Origin: an uncultured Pseudomonadota bacterium
GTDB taxonomy: Bacteria; Pseudomonadota; Gammaproteobacteria; Burkholderiales; SG8-39
DNA length: 24,977 nucleotides
Reading direction: 5' to 3'
Assembly (NCBI GenBank): GCA_903909415.1
Contig: CAIVVS010000131.1
Span: forward strand, 1 to 24,977
Of the stretch, positions 1 through 8,056 are shown piece after piece (the first letter of the stretch is position 1; each line of letters starts with the position of its first letter). The notes beneath the pieces were generated by a model. The model ran no database searches and had not been told where the DNA came from. It saw only the letters and a list, made by a program, of their open reading frames with translations. The translations under genes were made by a program, and so were the position numbers.

Positions 1-1
1 C

Positions 2-1081
2 GTCGTATTCCTGATCCGCGGCAAGCTGGGCGACAGCCTGGTGTTCCAGGCCGTGGTGCGCGAATACGCGCTGCGCCATCCCGGGGAGCGGATCACCCTG
101 CTGATGCGCGCCGACTACGCGGCCCTGCTCGCGGGCGAGCGTGGGTTCGGCGTCGTCGGCTTCGGCAGCCGCATGGCGTTGGCGGCGGCCGTGCTGCGCT
201 TGCGGCTGGGCTGCGCGCTGCGCGGCGGGCGCATCGACGTGTTCGCGGTGCTCTGGGGCTTCGGCGACGCCGTCACCATGGCGGGGCGGCTTTCGGGCGC
301 CGCGCGCCGGCTCTACATCGACGGGCGCATGCCCGCGCTGTTTCCCGAGTTTCCGCCGGCCCAGGATTCCGACACGCTGGAAGGCCCCGCCTGGCTGGTC
401 GCGCGCCTGCTGGATGGCGGCCTGCCACGCCCGGCATCGGCCTTGCTGCCTCAACTGGCCGCGATGCGCACCCCCGGCGGCAATGCCGTCGCGGTGGTGC
501 CCCTGGCCAACGAACCGCGCAAGAACATGGACCGTGCCTGCCTGGACGCGCTGCTGGCCGAAGTCCGGCGCCGCCACCCCGGCGCCGCGATCCGGCTGTT
601 CGTGAATCCAGGCGACAGCGGCGCGCCGGCGGTGTCGCGCGACCTGCCCGCCGACGTGGCGCTGGTGTCCTTCCGCAGCGTGACGCAGCTGGTCGGGCTG
701 TACCGCGACGTGGCCGCCTGGTACGGCACCGACACCGGCACCTACCATGTCGCCGCTGCCATGGGCATCCCGGCCACCGTGTTCTTCGGCCCGACCCAGC
801 CGCTGAAGATCATGCTGCCGGCGCAGCCGGCGGCGCGCTCGGTGCGCCTCGCGGTGCTGGGCAACGAGCATTGCGAGGTCAAGGACTGCGCGGACCCGGC
901 CTGCCTGCAGCAGGCGGTATCGGCCTGGTCCGGGAAGGCCCTCGCCGCGCCGCTTGCGCGCGCGCCTGCGTCCTGCCCGCTGCGCGCGCACGATGCGGCG
1001 CGCCTGGCCGACGTCGCAGAACGTCCGGCCTCCGACAGTGCCTCAGTACGTGATCAGGTCCGTGAACTGGTGCGCCAATGA
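2..1081 (+). CDS. Glycosyltransferase family 9 (heptosyltransferase-type), 5' end outside window
   Basis: Likely transfers a heptose or other sugar from a nucleotide donor to the LPS core at the inner face of the cytoplasmic membrane. The frame is open from base 2 and begins with the N-terminal GT9 strand (VVFLIRGKLGDSLVF), so the true start lies only a few codons upstream of the window; the GTG at 41 is inside the domain. The C-terminal donor-binding half carries the GT9 signature TDTGTYHVAAAMG followed by FFGPTQP, then a cysteine-containing tail (EHCEVKDCADPAC), common in this family. About 359 residues are visible. The stop overlaps the next gene's ATG (ATGA at 1078-1081), so the two are translationally coupled. 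Family is clear; acceptor and exact sugar cannot be told from sequence. Confidence 0.85.
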   Translation, partial: VVFLIRGKLGDSLVFQAVVREYALRHPGERITLLMRADYAALLAGERGFGVVGFGSRMALAAAVLRLRLGCALRGGRIDVFAVLWGFGDAVTMAGRLSGAARRLYIDGRMPALFPEFPPAQDSDTLEGPAWLVARLLDGGLPRPASALLPQLAAMRTPGGNAVAVVPLANEPRKNMDRACLDALLAEVRRRHPGAAIRLFVNPGDSGAPAVSRDLPADVALVSFRSVTQLVGLYRDVAAWYGTDTGTYHVAAAMGIPATVFFGPTQPLKIMLPAQPAARSVRLAVLGNEHCEVKDCADPACLQQAVSAWSGKALAAPLARAPASCPLRAHDAARLADVAERPASDSASVRDQVRELVRQ

Positions 1082-2094
1082 AAATCCTGGTCATCAAGCG
1101 CGACAAGCTCGGCGACCTGCTGCTGGCCACGCCCATGCTCGCGCACCTCAAGGCCAGCCGGCCGGACGTGCAGCTGCACCTGCTGACCAATGACTACAAC
1201 GCCTGGGTCGCGTTCGGCAACCCGCACGTGGACCGGCAATGGATCTACCGCCGGGTGCGCCACGGCGGGCGCGTGTCCTTGTCCGCGGCATGGAACCTCT
1301 GGCAGACCACGCGTGCCTTGCGCCGCGAACGTTTCGATGTGGTGGTTGTCGCCAACGGGGAGGAATCGCCGCGGGCGATCGCGCGCGGGCTGTCGATACG
1401 CGGGCAGCGCACCATCGCCTACTGCCGCGACCGCGGCGCATGGCCCGGACTGAGCGATGCACTGCTGCCGCCTGCCGGCATGCACGAAGCCGACCGCATG
1501 CTGGGCATGCTCGCGCCGCTGGGCATCGCGGCGCCCGCGACGCGGCCCGATCCGTACTACGCGCTGCCGGAAGAACAACGCCGCTTCGCGCGGCAGTGGT
1601 TGGGCGAACGGGGACTCGCGGAGCGCGGCTACGTGACCCTGGGACTGGGCGCGCGCCGGCCGAAGAAGCAGCCCTCGACCGAGCAGATCCTGCGCTGGAC
1701 CCGGCACTGGCATGAACGCCACGGGTTGGCCACGGTATTCATGTGGACACCGGGCAAGAGCGACGACCCGGTGTACCCGGGCGACGACCATGTGGCGCAG
1801 CCGGTGCTGGATGCGAAGCTGCCCTTCATCCACCCGTTCCGCGGCGCCATCCTGCCTGCACTCGGACTGATCTGGGCAGGTCGGGCCGCGATGTTCCCCG
1901 ACTCCGGGTTGATGCATTTCGCCGCCGCCAGCCCGGGCGGCGTGCTGGGCCTGTTCGCGCAGACCGACGTGTCGCCGCATCCCTCGCAATGGGGGCCGAT
2001 CGGCCCGCGCGCGGATTTCCTGGATGCGCCCGAGAGCGTGTCCGAACTCGCCGACGACCTGGTGCTCGCCCGTTTCGAGGCGTTGCTGGGCTGA
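1078..2094 (+). CDS. Glycosyltransferase family 9 (heptosyltransferase-type)
   Basis: A complete 338-residue GT9 protein, of the size expected for ADP-heptose:LPS heptosyltransferases. It starts with the canonical strand-loop MKILVIKRDKLGDLLLATP, where the KLGD motif is the family's N-terminal signature. The C-terminal half has the donor-site motif FPDSGLMHFAAASPGG at about residue 280. The ATG overlaps the stop of the preceding GT9 gene by four bases, which fixes the start and implies an operon of at least two sugar transferases. It ends 18 bp before the convergent DUF4254 gene; no clear terminator hairpin is visible in that gap. The SPHPSQWGP segment after the donor motif differs from the usual FGPT loop, so the donor may differ from that of its neighbours. 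This last point is inference. Confidence 0.85.
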   Translation: MKILVIKRDKLGDLLLATPMLAHLKASRPDVQLHLLTNDYNAWVAFGNPHVDRQWIYRRVRHGGRVSLSAAWNLWQTTRALRRERFDVVVVANGEESPRAIARGLSIRGQRTIAYCRDRGAWPGLSDALLPPAGMHEADRMLGMLAPLGIAAPATRPDPYYALPEEQRRFARQWLGERGLAERGYVTLGLGARRPKKQPSTEQILRWTRHWHERHGLATVFMWTPGKSDDPVYPGDDHVAQPVLDAKLPFIHPFRGAILPALGLIWAGRAAMFPDSGLMHFAAASPGGVLGLFAQTDVSPHPSQWGPIGPRADFLDAPESVSELADDLVLARFEALLG

Positions 2095-2112
2095 ATTCCC
2101 CGACGATCCCGC

Positions 2113-2751
2113 TCAGCCCTGCTTCTTGTACAGGTAGGGATTCATGGTCGGGTCGTTGTACATCTTGAACTGCCGGTAGATCCGGAAGCGCGCGCGCCCG
2201 GCCAGGCAATCCGCGAGCAGGCCATCGAGGCAGCCCGCGAGGTCCGCGCGCTGCTCCTGCAAGCGCGCCAGCCGCTGGCGGCAGCTCGCGACATGCTCGG
2301 GGCTTGCATCGGTGCGCTCGGTCTGCAGGCGCATGTGGAACAGCTTCAGCGACAGGATGGACAACCGGTCGACCATCGATCCCGCGGTCTCCGAATTCAG
2401 CCGCGGGCCGGCCGCGTCCGGATCGACCCCGGCGGCCGCGAGCATGGCCAGCAGGTGCTCGTCGATGCGCTCGATCGCGTCATTGCGCTTCTGGTTGAAG
2501 CCGTCGATGGCGCGCTTGTTGGCGGCGATCTCGGCATCGGCCACGTCGGTGCGCCGCGCCAGGTCCTCCTCGTCCCACAACCGGTTGTTCCAGCGGTGGT
2601 TGGCTTCAATCCATTGCCACACGCCCGATTCATGCTCGGTGGCTGCGCCCGCAGCCCAGGTGCGCTTCGCGACGCGCTCGTCGTGGAAGGCCGTGACCGC
2701 CTTGCTCGCGGGCAGGGCCGCCTTGATGGATTCGATGCCGGACTGGTTCAT
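2113..2751 (-). CDS. DUF4254 domain protein of the LPS cluster
   Basis: A 212-residue soluble, predominantly helical protein that I recognise as DUF4254 from its central block NHRWNNRLWDEEDLARRTD (about residues 50-70) followed by the I-A-NKRAIDGFNQKRND helix. No signal peptide or membrane segment is visible. The biochemical function is not established to my knowledge; members occur beside GT9 glycosyltransferases in LPS and surface-polysaccharide loci, as here. It is the last gene of the leftward block and starts 13 bp after the stop of the upstream GT9 gene, so it is very likely co-transcribed with it. A role in core oligosaccharide assembly is inferred from context only. Confidence 0.8.
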   Translation of the reverse strand: MNQSGIESIKAALPASKAVTAFHDERVAKRTWAAGAATEHESGVWQWIEANHRWNNRLWDEEDLARRTDVADAEIAANKRAIDGFNQKRNDAIERIDEHLLAMLAAAGVDPDAAGPRLNSETAGSMVDRLSILSLKLFHMRLQTERTDASPEHVASCRQRLARLQEQRADLAGCLDGLLADCLAGRARFRIYRQFKMYNDPTMNPYLYKKQG

Positions 2752-2764
2752 GCCACCCTCGTAT

Positions 2765-3892
2765 TCAGTTCGACGCCTGCCGCAGCACGCCCTCGGCGGC
2801 CTCGGTCACCGCAGCCATGGATATGCCCTGCATGCAGACATTGTCGGTGCAATCCGGCGCGAAGCGCACGCAACGCTGCATGCCGGGAACATGGCGCCGG
2901 AACACCACGCTCTGGTTGCGGCACGGCACGTCGGCCAAGCTGACCGCGCGGGTCGGCCCCTGCCCCCAGTAAGCCCCCGCTCCCGACAGTTCCACCGAGC
3001 CCGGCCCGAACAGGGTCACGCAGGGCGCGCCGGTCAGGCGCGCCAGGTGCGCAATGCCGGTATCCGGGCAGACCACCAGGCCGGCGCGCTTGACCAGGTG
3101 CCAGAGCTGCGCGAGGTCCAGGCGTCCGGCGAAGCTCGCATGGCGGCGCTCCGGGTCGACTTCGTCCACCAGGTGCTGCTCGTCGGCACCCGCGCTCCAC
3201 ACCACCTGCAAGCCGCGTGCGACCGCCCACTCGGCCAGCGCACGCCACTTCGGCGCCTGCCAGTGGCGCAGCGGGTTGCGCGCGCCCAGGTGGAACAGCG
3301 CATAGGGAGCGACCGGTGGATCGAACGCGGCGCAGGGCGGCTCGGGCCAGTCGGCGGGGTCAAAGGCGGCCGGTGCTGGACCGGGCAGCAGCAGGGCAGA
3401 GGCATCACCCCAGTTCCAGGGCCAGGCCGGCACGGGCACGAACTCGTCCACCATCCAGTTCTTGTAGCCGGGCGTGTCGCCGTCGAAGGCGACGATCCAG
3501 CGCGCGCCCATGGCCTGCGCCAGCCAGGCATGGCGGTTGTCGCCGGGAACCAGCGCCAGGTCGGGCGGCGCGCCGCGCATCAGGGCGGTCAGCGAGGCCG
3601 CGCTACCGGGCGAGAACGGCAGGGCCTGCACGCCGTAGGGCCGTCCCGCATACAGGCCGGCAATCCCCGCGGGCACGGTCATCACGATCTCGGCCAGCGG
3701 ATGCTGCTCGCGGCACTTGGCGAGCAGCGGCGTGATCTGCAGCGTGTCGCCCAGCAGCAGGTGATGGACGATGGCGATGCGCTGCGGCTGCGCAGGACGC
3801 GCCCGCCGGCCGGCGCTCCGGGCGCGGCGCAGCAGCGCCCGCGGCAGCACACGCAACCGGCCCTGCAGCCTGCCCTGTCGCCGCGCCGCCAT
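2765..3892 (-). CDS. Glycosyltransferase family 9
   Basis: A 375-residue GT9 protein. I chose the ATG at 3892 because it overlaps the stop of the upstream GT4 gene in an ATGA, although the frame stays open further upstream. After a basic, Arg-rich leader of about 36 residues comes the N-terminal GT9 motif IVHHLLLGDTLQITPLL (about 41-57), in which the usual LGD is kept. The donor-site motif CPDTGIAHLARLTG lies near residues 275-288, followed by TLFGPGSVELSG. The C-terminus has four cysteines spread over about 35 residues (CRN, QRC, PDC, NVC), as in many GT9 proteins. It probably adds a core sugar to LPS; acceptor unknown. Coupled to the GT4 gene before it and the DUF4254 gene after it. Confidence 0.82.
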   Translation of the reverse strand: MAARRQGRLQGRLRVLPRALLRRARSAGRRARPAQPQRIAIVHHLLLGDTLQITPLLAKCREQHPLAEIVMTVPAGIAGLYAGRPYGVQALPFSPGSAASLTALMRGAPPDLALVPGDNRHAWLAQAMGARWIVAFDGDTPGYKNWMVDEFVPVPAWPWNWGDASALLLPGPAPAAFDPADWPEPPCAAFDPPVAPYALFHLGARNPLRHWQAPKWRALAEWAVARGLQVVWSAGADEQHLVDEVDPERRHASFAGRLDLAQLWHLVKRAGLVVCPDTGIAHLARLTGAPCVTLFGPGSVELSGAGAYWGQGPTRAVSLADVPCRNQSVVFRRHVPGMQRCVRFAPDCTDNVCMQGISMAAVTEAAEGVLRQASN

Positions 3893-4995
3893 CAGCCGCC
3901 CCGGGCCGCCGGCTTCACGGCGTCGGCAAACACGCGCTCCATCGCATCCAGCATTGCGTCCAGGCTGAAGCGCGCCGCGCAATGCGCGTGCGCGGCGGCG
4001 CCGAGGCGCTCGCGCAGCGGCGCGTCGTCCAGCAGCCGGCGCAATGCGCCGGCCAGCGCCGCCGTGTCCTCCGGTGGCACCACCAGCGCCGTGCGGCCGT
4101 CGATGGCGGCCTCGGCGATAGACCCCACCGGCGTGCTGATGCAGGGCAGCCCGGTCAGCATCGCCTGGACCAGCGACTGCGGCACCCCCTCGTTCGCGTA
4201 GGAAGGCAAGGCGAACACGTCCATCGAATGCAGCCAGGGCCGCACATCCGACTGGTTGCCGCACAAGCGCACCTTGTCGCCCAGGCCCAGGGACGCGACC
4301 TGGGTCCGGAGGTTTCCGTCCTGCGGGCCGTCGCCGACGATCAGCAGCAGCGCGTCTTCCCGCCCCAGGGAGGCGAACGCGTCGATCAGGTAGCGATGCC
4401 CCTTCCAGCTGCGCAGCGTGGCAACGATGCCGACCAGCAGCTTGTCCGCCGGCAGGCCCAACGCGGCGCGCGCCGCCGACCGGTCGCCGGGCGTGAAGCG
4501 CGCGGTGTCGATGCCGGTGGGCACGGACACCATGCGCGCGGGGTCATAGCCGTTGTCGCGCGCCAGCGTGGCGCGCAGCGTCTCGCCGGTGGTGACGATG
4601 CTGTGGGTCGCCGTCTGGTACAGCCAGCGTGTCGTGGCATTGCGCGGGACGGGAGCCGAGATGTGCCGGGTGCGAACGATGGGAGGCGCCCCACGCAGGC
4701 TCGCGCAGGCCAGCGCGACCAGCCAGGAATCGGTGGAACTGTGGGTGTTGACCACGTCCACCGGATGGCGCGCCAGCCAGTCGCGAAGGCAGAGGAAACC
4801 CTTCAGCGACTTGCGCCCCATGGGCAGCGCGTGCACCTCCAGCCCGCGCTCGCGCCCTGCCGGCACGATGCGCGACTCCGGCGGCGCGACCAGCACCACC
4901 TCGTGCCCGCGACGCCGCATGCCCTCCGATTCGGTCAGGATGCGCAACTCCTGGCCGCCCCAGCCACATGACGACTCCGTGTGCAGGATCTTCAT
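3892..4995 (-). CDS. Glycosyltransferase family 4 (GT-B fold)
   Basis: A retaining GT-B sugar transferase probably acting on LPS core or surface glycan. With the ATG at 4995 the protein is 367 residues and begins MKILHTESSCGWGGQE, the typical first strand and glycine-rich acceptor-side loop of this subfamily (GWGGQE, 11-16). An in-frame GTG at 5007 would add four residues; neither start has a convincing Shine-Dalgarno. The C-terminal domain shows PTGIDTARFTPGD (about 159-171), the donor strand VATLRSWKGH (191-200) and the catalytic-loop region NEGVPQSLVQAM (268-279). There the second Glu of the classical E-x7-E is Gln. That substitution is, as far as I recall, not rare in EGVPQ-type GT4 enzymes, so it need not mean inactivity. 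It sits 48 bp downstream of msbA and overlaps the next GT9 gene by one base. Confidence 0.82.
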   Translation of the reverse strand: MKILHTESSCGWGGQELRILTESEGMRRRGHEVVLVAPPESRIVPAGRERGLEVHALPMGRKSLKGFLCLRDWLARHPVDVVNTHSSTDSWLVALACASLRGAPPIVRTRHISAPVPRNATTRWLYQTATHSIVTTGETLRATLARDNGYDPARMVSVPTGIDTARFTPGDRSAARAALGLPADKLLVGIVATLRSWKGHRYLIDAFASLGREDALLLIVGDGPQDGNLRTQVASLGLGDKVRLCGNQSDVRPWLHSMDVFALPSYANEGVPQSLVQAMLTGLPCISTPVGSIAEAAIDGRTALVVPPEDTAALAGALRRLLDDAPLRERLGAAAHAHCAARFSLDAMLDAMERVFADAVKPAARGG

Positions 4996-5043
4996 CGCGG
5001 CGGGCACCAGGGTGCCGTGCGCAGCAACTTCATGCAGCGCAAC

Positions 5044-6801
5044 TCAGGCCGCCTCGCGCTCGTACTGCAGCCGGTACAGGCGCGAGTAGATGCCTTCGCG
5101 CGCGAGCAGCTCGGCGTGCCGGCCGACCTCGGCCACGCGCCCGCCCTCCATCACCACGATGCGGTCGGCGCGCTCGATGGTGGACAGCCGGTGCGCGATG
5201 ACCAGGGTGGTGCGCCCGCGCATCAGCTGCTCCAGCGCGGTCTGCACCTGGCGCTCGGATTCGGTGTCCAGCGCCGAGGTCGCCTCATCCAGGATCAGCA
5301 CCGGCGCGTTCTTGAGGTAGGCGCGGGCGATCGCCAGGCGCTGGCGCTGGCCACCGGACAGGCGCACGCCGTTCTCGCCGATCATGGTCGACAAGCCGAG
5401 CGGGAGTTCGCGGATGTAGGGCATCGCATAGGCGGCCTCGGCCGCGGCGACGATGTCCTCCTCGCGCGTGCCGGCCAGGCGCCCGTAGGCGATGTTGGCC
5501 GCCACCGTGTCGTTGAACAGCACGATGTCCTGCGACACCAGCGCGAGGTTCCCGCGCAGGCTGCCCAGCGTCAGCTCGCCGACGTCCTGGCCGTCCAGCA
5601 GGATCTGGCCGGATTGGGCCGAGTAGAAGCGCGGCAGCAGGTGGGCGAGCGTGGTCTTGCCTGCGCCTGATGCGCCCACCAAGGCCACCGTCTCGCCGGC
5701 CTCGACCTTGAAGGACACGCCGTCCAGGGCGGGCTTGCCGCCGCCGGGGTAGGTGAAGCGGACTTCGCGGAACTCGATCGCGCCGCGCGCGCGGCCGAGT
5801 TCGCGCGTGCCGGTATCCGGCTCCGGCTTCTCGTCCAGCAGCGCGAACACGCTCTCGGCGCCGGCCAGGCCGCGCTGCAGGGTCGCGTTGACGCCGGTCA
5901 GGTGCTTGAGCGGCGCGAGCAGCAGCAGCATCGCGGTGAGGAAGGAGACAAAGCCTCCGACCGTGGTCTGGTCCTCCAGCGCCTGGCGGGTCGCCAGCCA
6001 CACGATTACCGAAAGGGCGATCGCCGCCATCATCTGCACCAGCGGCACGTTGGCTGCGGCCGCGCTGGTGAGCTTCATGTTGAAGCGGCGCACGATGTTG
6101 GCGCGGTCCTCGAAACGGCCCGCCTCGTATTCCTGGCCGCCGAACACCTTGACCACGCGGTGGCAGCCTATGGTCTCCTCCAGCACGTGGTTCAGGTCGC
6201 CGATCGCCCCCTGCACGCCGCGGTTCAGCCCGCGCAGGCGCTTGGAAAAGGCACGCGTGACCAGCACCACCATGGGTCCCAGCACCAGCGCGATCAGCGT
6301 GAGCTTCCAGTTCAGCCACAGCAGCCATGCCAGCAGGCCGACGATGCTGAGCGTGTCCTTGACCACCACGGTCAGCGCATTGGTCGCCGCACCCGTGACC
6401 TGCAGCACGTCGTAGGTGAAGCGCGACACCAGCGCGCCGGTGGTCTGGGAGTCGTAGTAGGAGGTGGGCAGGCGCACCAGCTTGCCGAACATCGCGTTGC
6501 GCAGGTCGGTCACGACCTTGTTGGCCACCCAGCCGATCGCGTAATCGGACACGAAGGAGGCGATGCCGCGCACCACGAACACGCCGACGATCATCATCGG
6601 CAGCCAGGCCAGCAACGGGCCGTCCTTGGTGACGAAACTGCCGTCGAGCAGGGGCTTGAGCAGCGCCGGGAAGGCCGGCTCGGTGGCCGCCACCACCACC
6701 ATGGCGGCGAGGGCGAGCCCGAACGTGCCCGCATAGGGACGCACGTACTTGAGCAGGCGGATGTAGAGCTGGAAACTGGAGGCGGGGCGCGGGTCTGCCA
6801 T
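5044..6801 (-). CDS. msbA: Lipid A / core LPS flippase ABC transporter MsbA
   Basis: A homodimeric inner-membrane ABC exporter that flips lipid A-core from the cytoplasmic to the periplasmic leaflet. With the ATG at 6801 it has 585 residues, normal for MsbA. The N-terminal half holds the transmembrane domain (hydrophobic segments near 25-45, 63-85, 135-165, 165-183, 250-270, 283-300). The nucleotide-binding domain has Walker A GASGAGKT (376-383), Q-loop Gln424, signature LSGGQ (481-485), Walker B VLILDE (501-506) and switch His537, so it looks catalytically intact. The surrounding LPS glycosyltransferases support the MsbA assignment over other lipid exporters. The frame runs further upstream, but the leader there is low-complexity and unlike MsbA. 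It is separated by 114 bp from the upstream GT4 gene, so it may have its own promoter. Confidence 0.93.
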   Translation of the reverse strand: MADPRPASSFQLYIRLLKYVRPYAGTFGLALAAMVVVAATEPAFPALLKPLLDGSFVTKDGPLLAWLPMMIVGVFVVRGIASFVSDYAIGWVANKVVTDLRNAMFGKLVRLPTSYYDSQTTGALVSRFTYDVLQVTGAATNALTVVVKDTLSIVGLLAWLLWLNWKLTLIALVLGPMVVLVTRAFSKRLRGLNRGVQGAIGDLNHVLEETIGCHRVVKVFGGQEYEAGRFEDRANIVRRFNMKLTSAAAANVPLVQMMAAIALSVIVWLATRQALEDQTTVGGFVSFLTAMLLLLAPLKHLTGVNATLQRGLAGAESVFALLDEKPEPDTGTRELGRARGAIEFREVRFTYPGGGKPALDGVSFKVEAGETVALVGASGAGKTTLAHLLPRFYSAQSGQILLDGQDVGELTLGSLRGNLALVSQDIVLFNDTVAANIAYGRLAGTREEDIVAAAEAAYAMPYIRELPLGLSTMIGENGVRLSGGQRQRLAIARAYLKNAPVLILDEATSALDTESERQVQTALEQLMRGRTTLVIAHRLSTIERADRIVVMEGGRVAEVGRHAELLAREGIYSRLYRLQYEREAA

Positions 6802-6825
6802 GGCGGTGCCGCGAAAAACGCAATT

Positions 6826-6850
6826 GTACCCTTGTACCCTTGGTACCCTT
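6826..6850. repeat. Short tandem GTACCCTT repeat upstream of msbA
   Basis: Three copies of GTACCCTT occur at 6826-6833, 6834-6841 and 6843-6850 (the last offset by one G), with a fourth related GGTACCCC at 6871-6878. The cluster lies 25 bp upstream of the msbA start in an otherwise featureless 114-bp gap. Read on the msbA strand it is AAGGGTAC repeated. It could be a slippage product or a binding site for a regulator; neither can be decided here. Confidence 0.6.
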
Positions 6851-6915
6851 CGCTCCCCGGGCCACCGGCCGGTACCCCGGACCATCGCCCCGGCCCGGAC
6901 AACGCGACCGGGGCT

Positions 6916-8043
6916 TCAGTGCCTGCCTGCGCCCAACAGCCCCCGATACACCTCAGCCAGGCGCGCCGCCATGCCCGCCGGGCTCAGTCCGGACACGGCC
7001 GCGCGCGCCGCATCGCGCATGGCTTCCCATTCGCCGCGCCCGCGATCGAGCAGGCGGGACAGGGCCGCGACATCCATTGAATCGCACACATGGCCGTTGG
7101 CCCCTTCGGTGACGAGTTCCGCCGCGCCGCAGGCAGTACTGGTCACGACGGGAAGGCCGCAGGCCAGCGCCTCCAGCGCGGCGTTGGGAAACGGGTCGTA
7201 CAGCGTGGGCAGCACGAAGCAGTCGGCCGCGCCGTACCAGGGACGCACGTCCTCCACGCCACCGGTGAAGTGCACCTGCGCGCCCAGTCCGCGCGACACC
7301 GCATCCGCCTTGAATGCCGCCAGGCGCCGGTCCGCACCGACCACCGCCAGGTGCAGGTCGCGCCGGCCCAGGGACTGCATCGCCTGCAGCAGTTGCGGCA
7401 CGCCCTTGCGCTCGAACCCCGACCCGACCATCACCAGCAGGCAGTCGGCCTCGCCCACGCCCAGCGTCGCGCGCAGCGCGCCGCCGGCTTCGCGCAACGC
7501 CGGTTTGAAGCGCTCGAGGTCCACGCCGTTGTGCACCACGTGCAGGCGCTCCTCAGGCAGGCCGAACCAGCGCCGCACTTCAGCCGCGACCATGCGTGAA
7601 TTGCACACCACGGCACGCAGCCTGGTGCTCTCGAACATGCGCTTCTCGGCGCGCAGCACGCGCGCGTGGTACGGGCTCAGGCCGGTGAAGGTCCGGCGCA
7701 GGCGACCGCGCGCGCGGTCGCGGTTCTCCAGCCACTGCCGGTGCACGCCGTCGCCGGCGCGGTACAGGTCGCAGCAGGCGATGCGCTCGTGAGACTGGAC
7801 CAAGTCGAAGCGGCGTTGCGCGAGCTGCCGGCAGACCTCGGCCTCGAAGCCCGCGTCGCGCCAGGTCCGGCCGACGTGGAACGGATCGCAACGCACGAAC
7901 TCCGCGCCCGGGACCGGCTTCCAGCTGCGCGCGAAGATGGTGACATGCACGCCCTCGCCGCCCAGGGCGCCCAGGGCGCGCTCGATGAAACGCTCGGCAC
8001 CGCCAAACGGGTTGTAGCGCTGGCGCACGAGGGCGATCTCCAT
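6916..8043 (-). CDS. Glycosyltransferase family 4 (WaaG-like LPS core transferase)
   Basis: A 375-residue GT-B retaining transferase, likely adding a hexose to the LPS inner core. The N-terminus MEIALVRQRYNPFGGAERF matches the acceptor-domain first strand and glycine loop of WaaG-like enzymes. The C-terminal domain has HNGVDLERF (171-179), donor-binding GSGFERKGV (207-215) and the catalytic-loop segment LYDPFPNAALEALACGLP (281-298), where Glu291 corresponds to the second Glu of E-x7-E and Asp283 replaces the first. I chose the ATG at 8043 because the first strand begins right there. The gene starts only 8 bp after the btuF-like stop, so the two are probably co-transcribed, although a TATAAT sequence overlaps that junction. 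Sugar and acceptor are not readable from sequence. Confidence 0.82.
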   Translation of the reverse strand: MEIALVRQRYNPFGGAERFIERALGALGGEGVHVTIFARSWKPVPGAEFVRCDPFHVGRTWRDAGFEAEVCRQLAQRRFDLVQSHERIACCDLYRAGDGVHRQWLENRDRARGRLRRTFTGLSPYHARVLRAEKRMFESTRLRAVVCNSRMVAAEVRRWFGLPEERLHVVHNGVDLERFKPALREAGGALRATLGVGEADCLLVMVGSGFERKGVPQLLQAMQSLGRRDLHLAVVGADRRLAAFKADAVSRGLGAQVHFTGGVEDVRPWYGAADCFVLPTLYDPFPNAALEALACGLPVVTSTACGAAELVTEGANGHVCDSMDVAALSRLLDRGRGEWEAMRDAARAAVSGLSPAGMAARLAEVYRGLLGAGRH

Positions 8044-8050
8044 GGCCGCG

Positions 8051-8056
8051 ATTATA
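8051..8056 (-). promoter_or_regulatory. Possible -10 element just before the GT4 gene
   Basis: A perfect TATAAT (leftward strand) lies 7 bp upstream of the ATG at 8043. No good -35 is present at 16-18 bp spacing. It overlaps the TAA stop of the btuF-like gene, so half of it is explained by coding needs. If it is real, the transcript would be nearly leaderless. Confidence 0.25.

Noticed and set aside
2095..2112. Terminator between convergent GT9 and DUF4254 genes
   Set aside because: Only 18 bp with no inverted repeat or T-tract.
2312..4201. A 629-codon rightward open frame
   Set aside because: Antisense shadow of the DUF4254 and GT9 genes; no domain resemblance, and strong family motifs lie on the other strand.
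3893..4264. N-terminal extension of the GT9 gene to 4264
   Set aside because: It would overlap the GT4 gene by over 370 bases and adds low-complexity Arg/Ala sequence; the ATGA overlap at 3892 is a better start.
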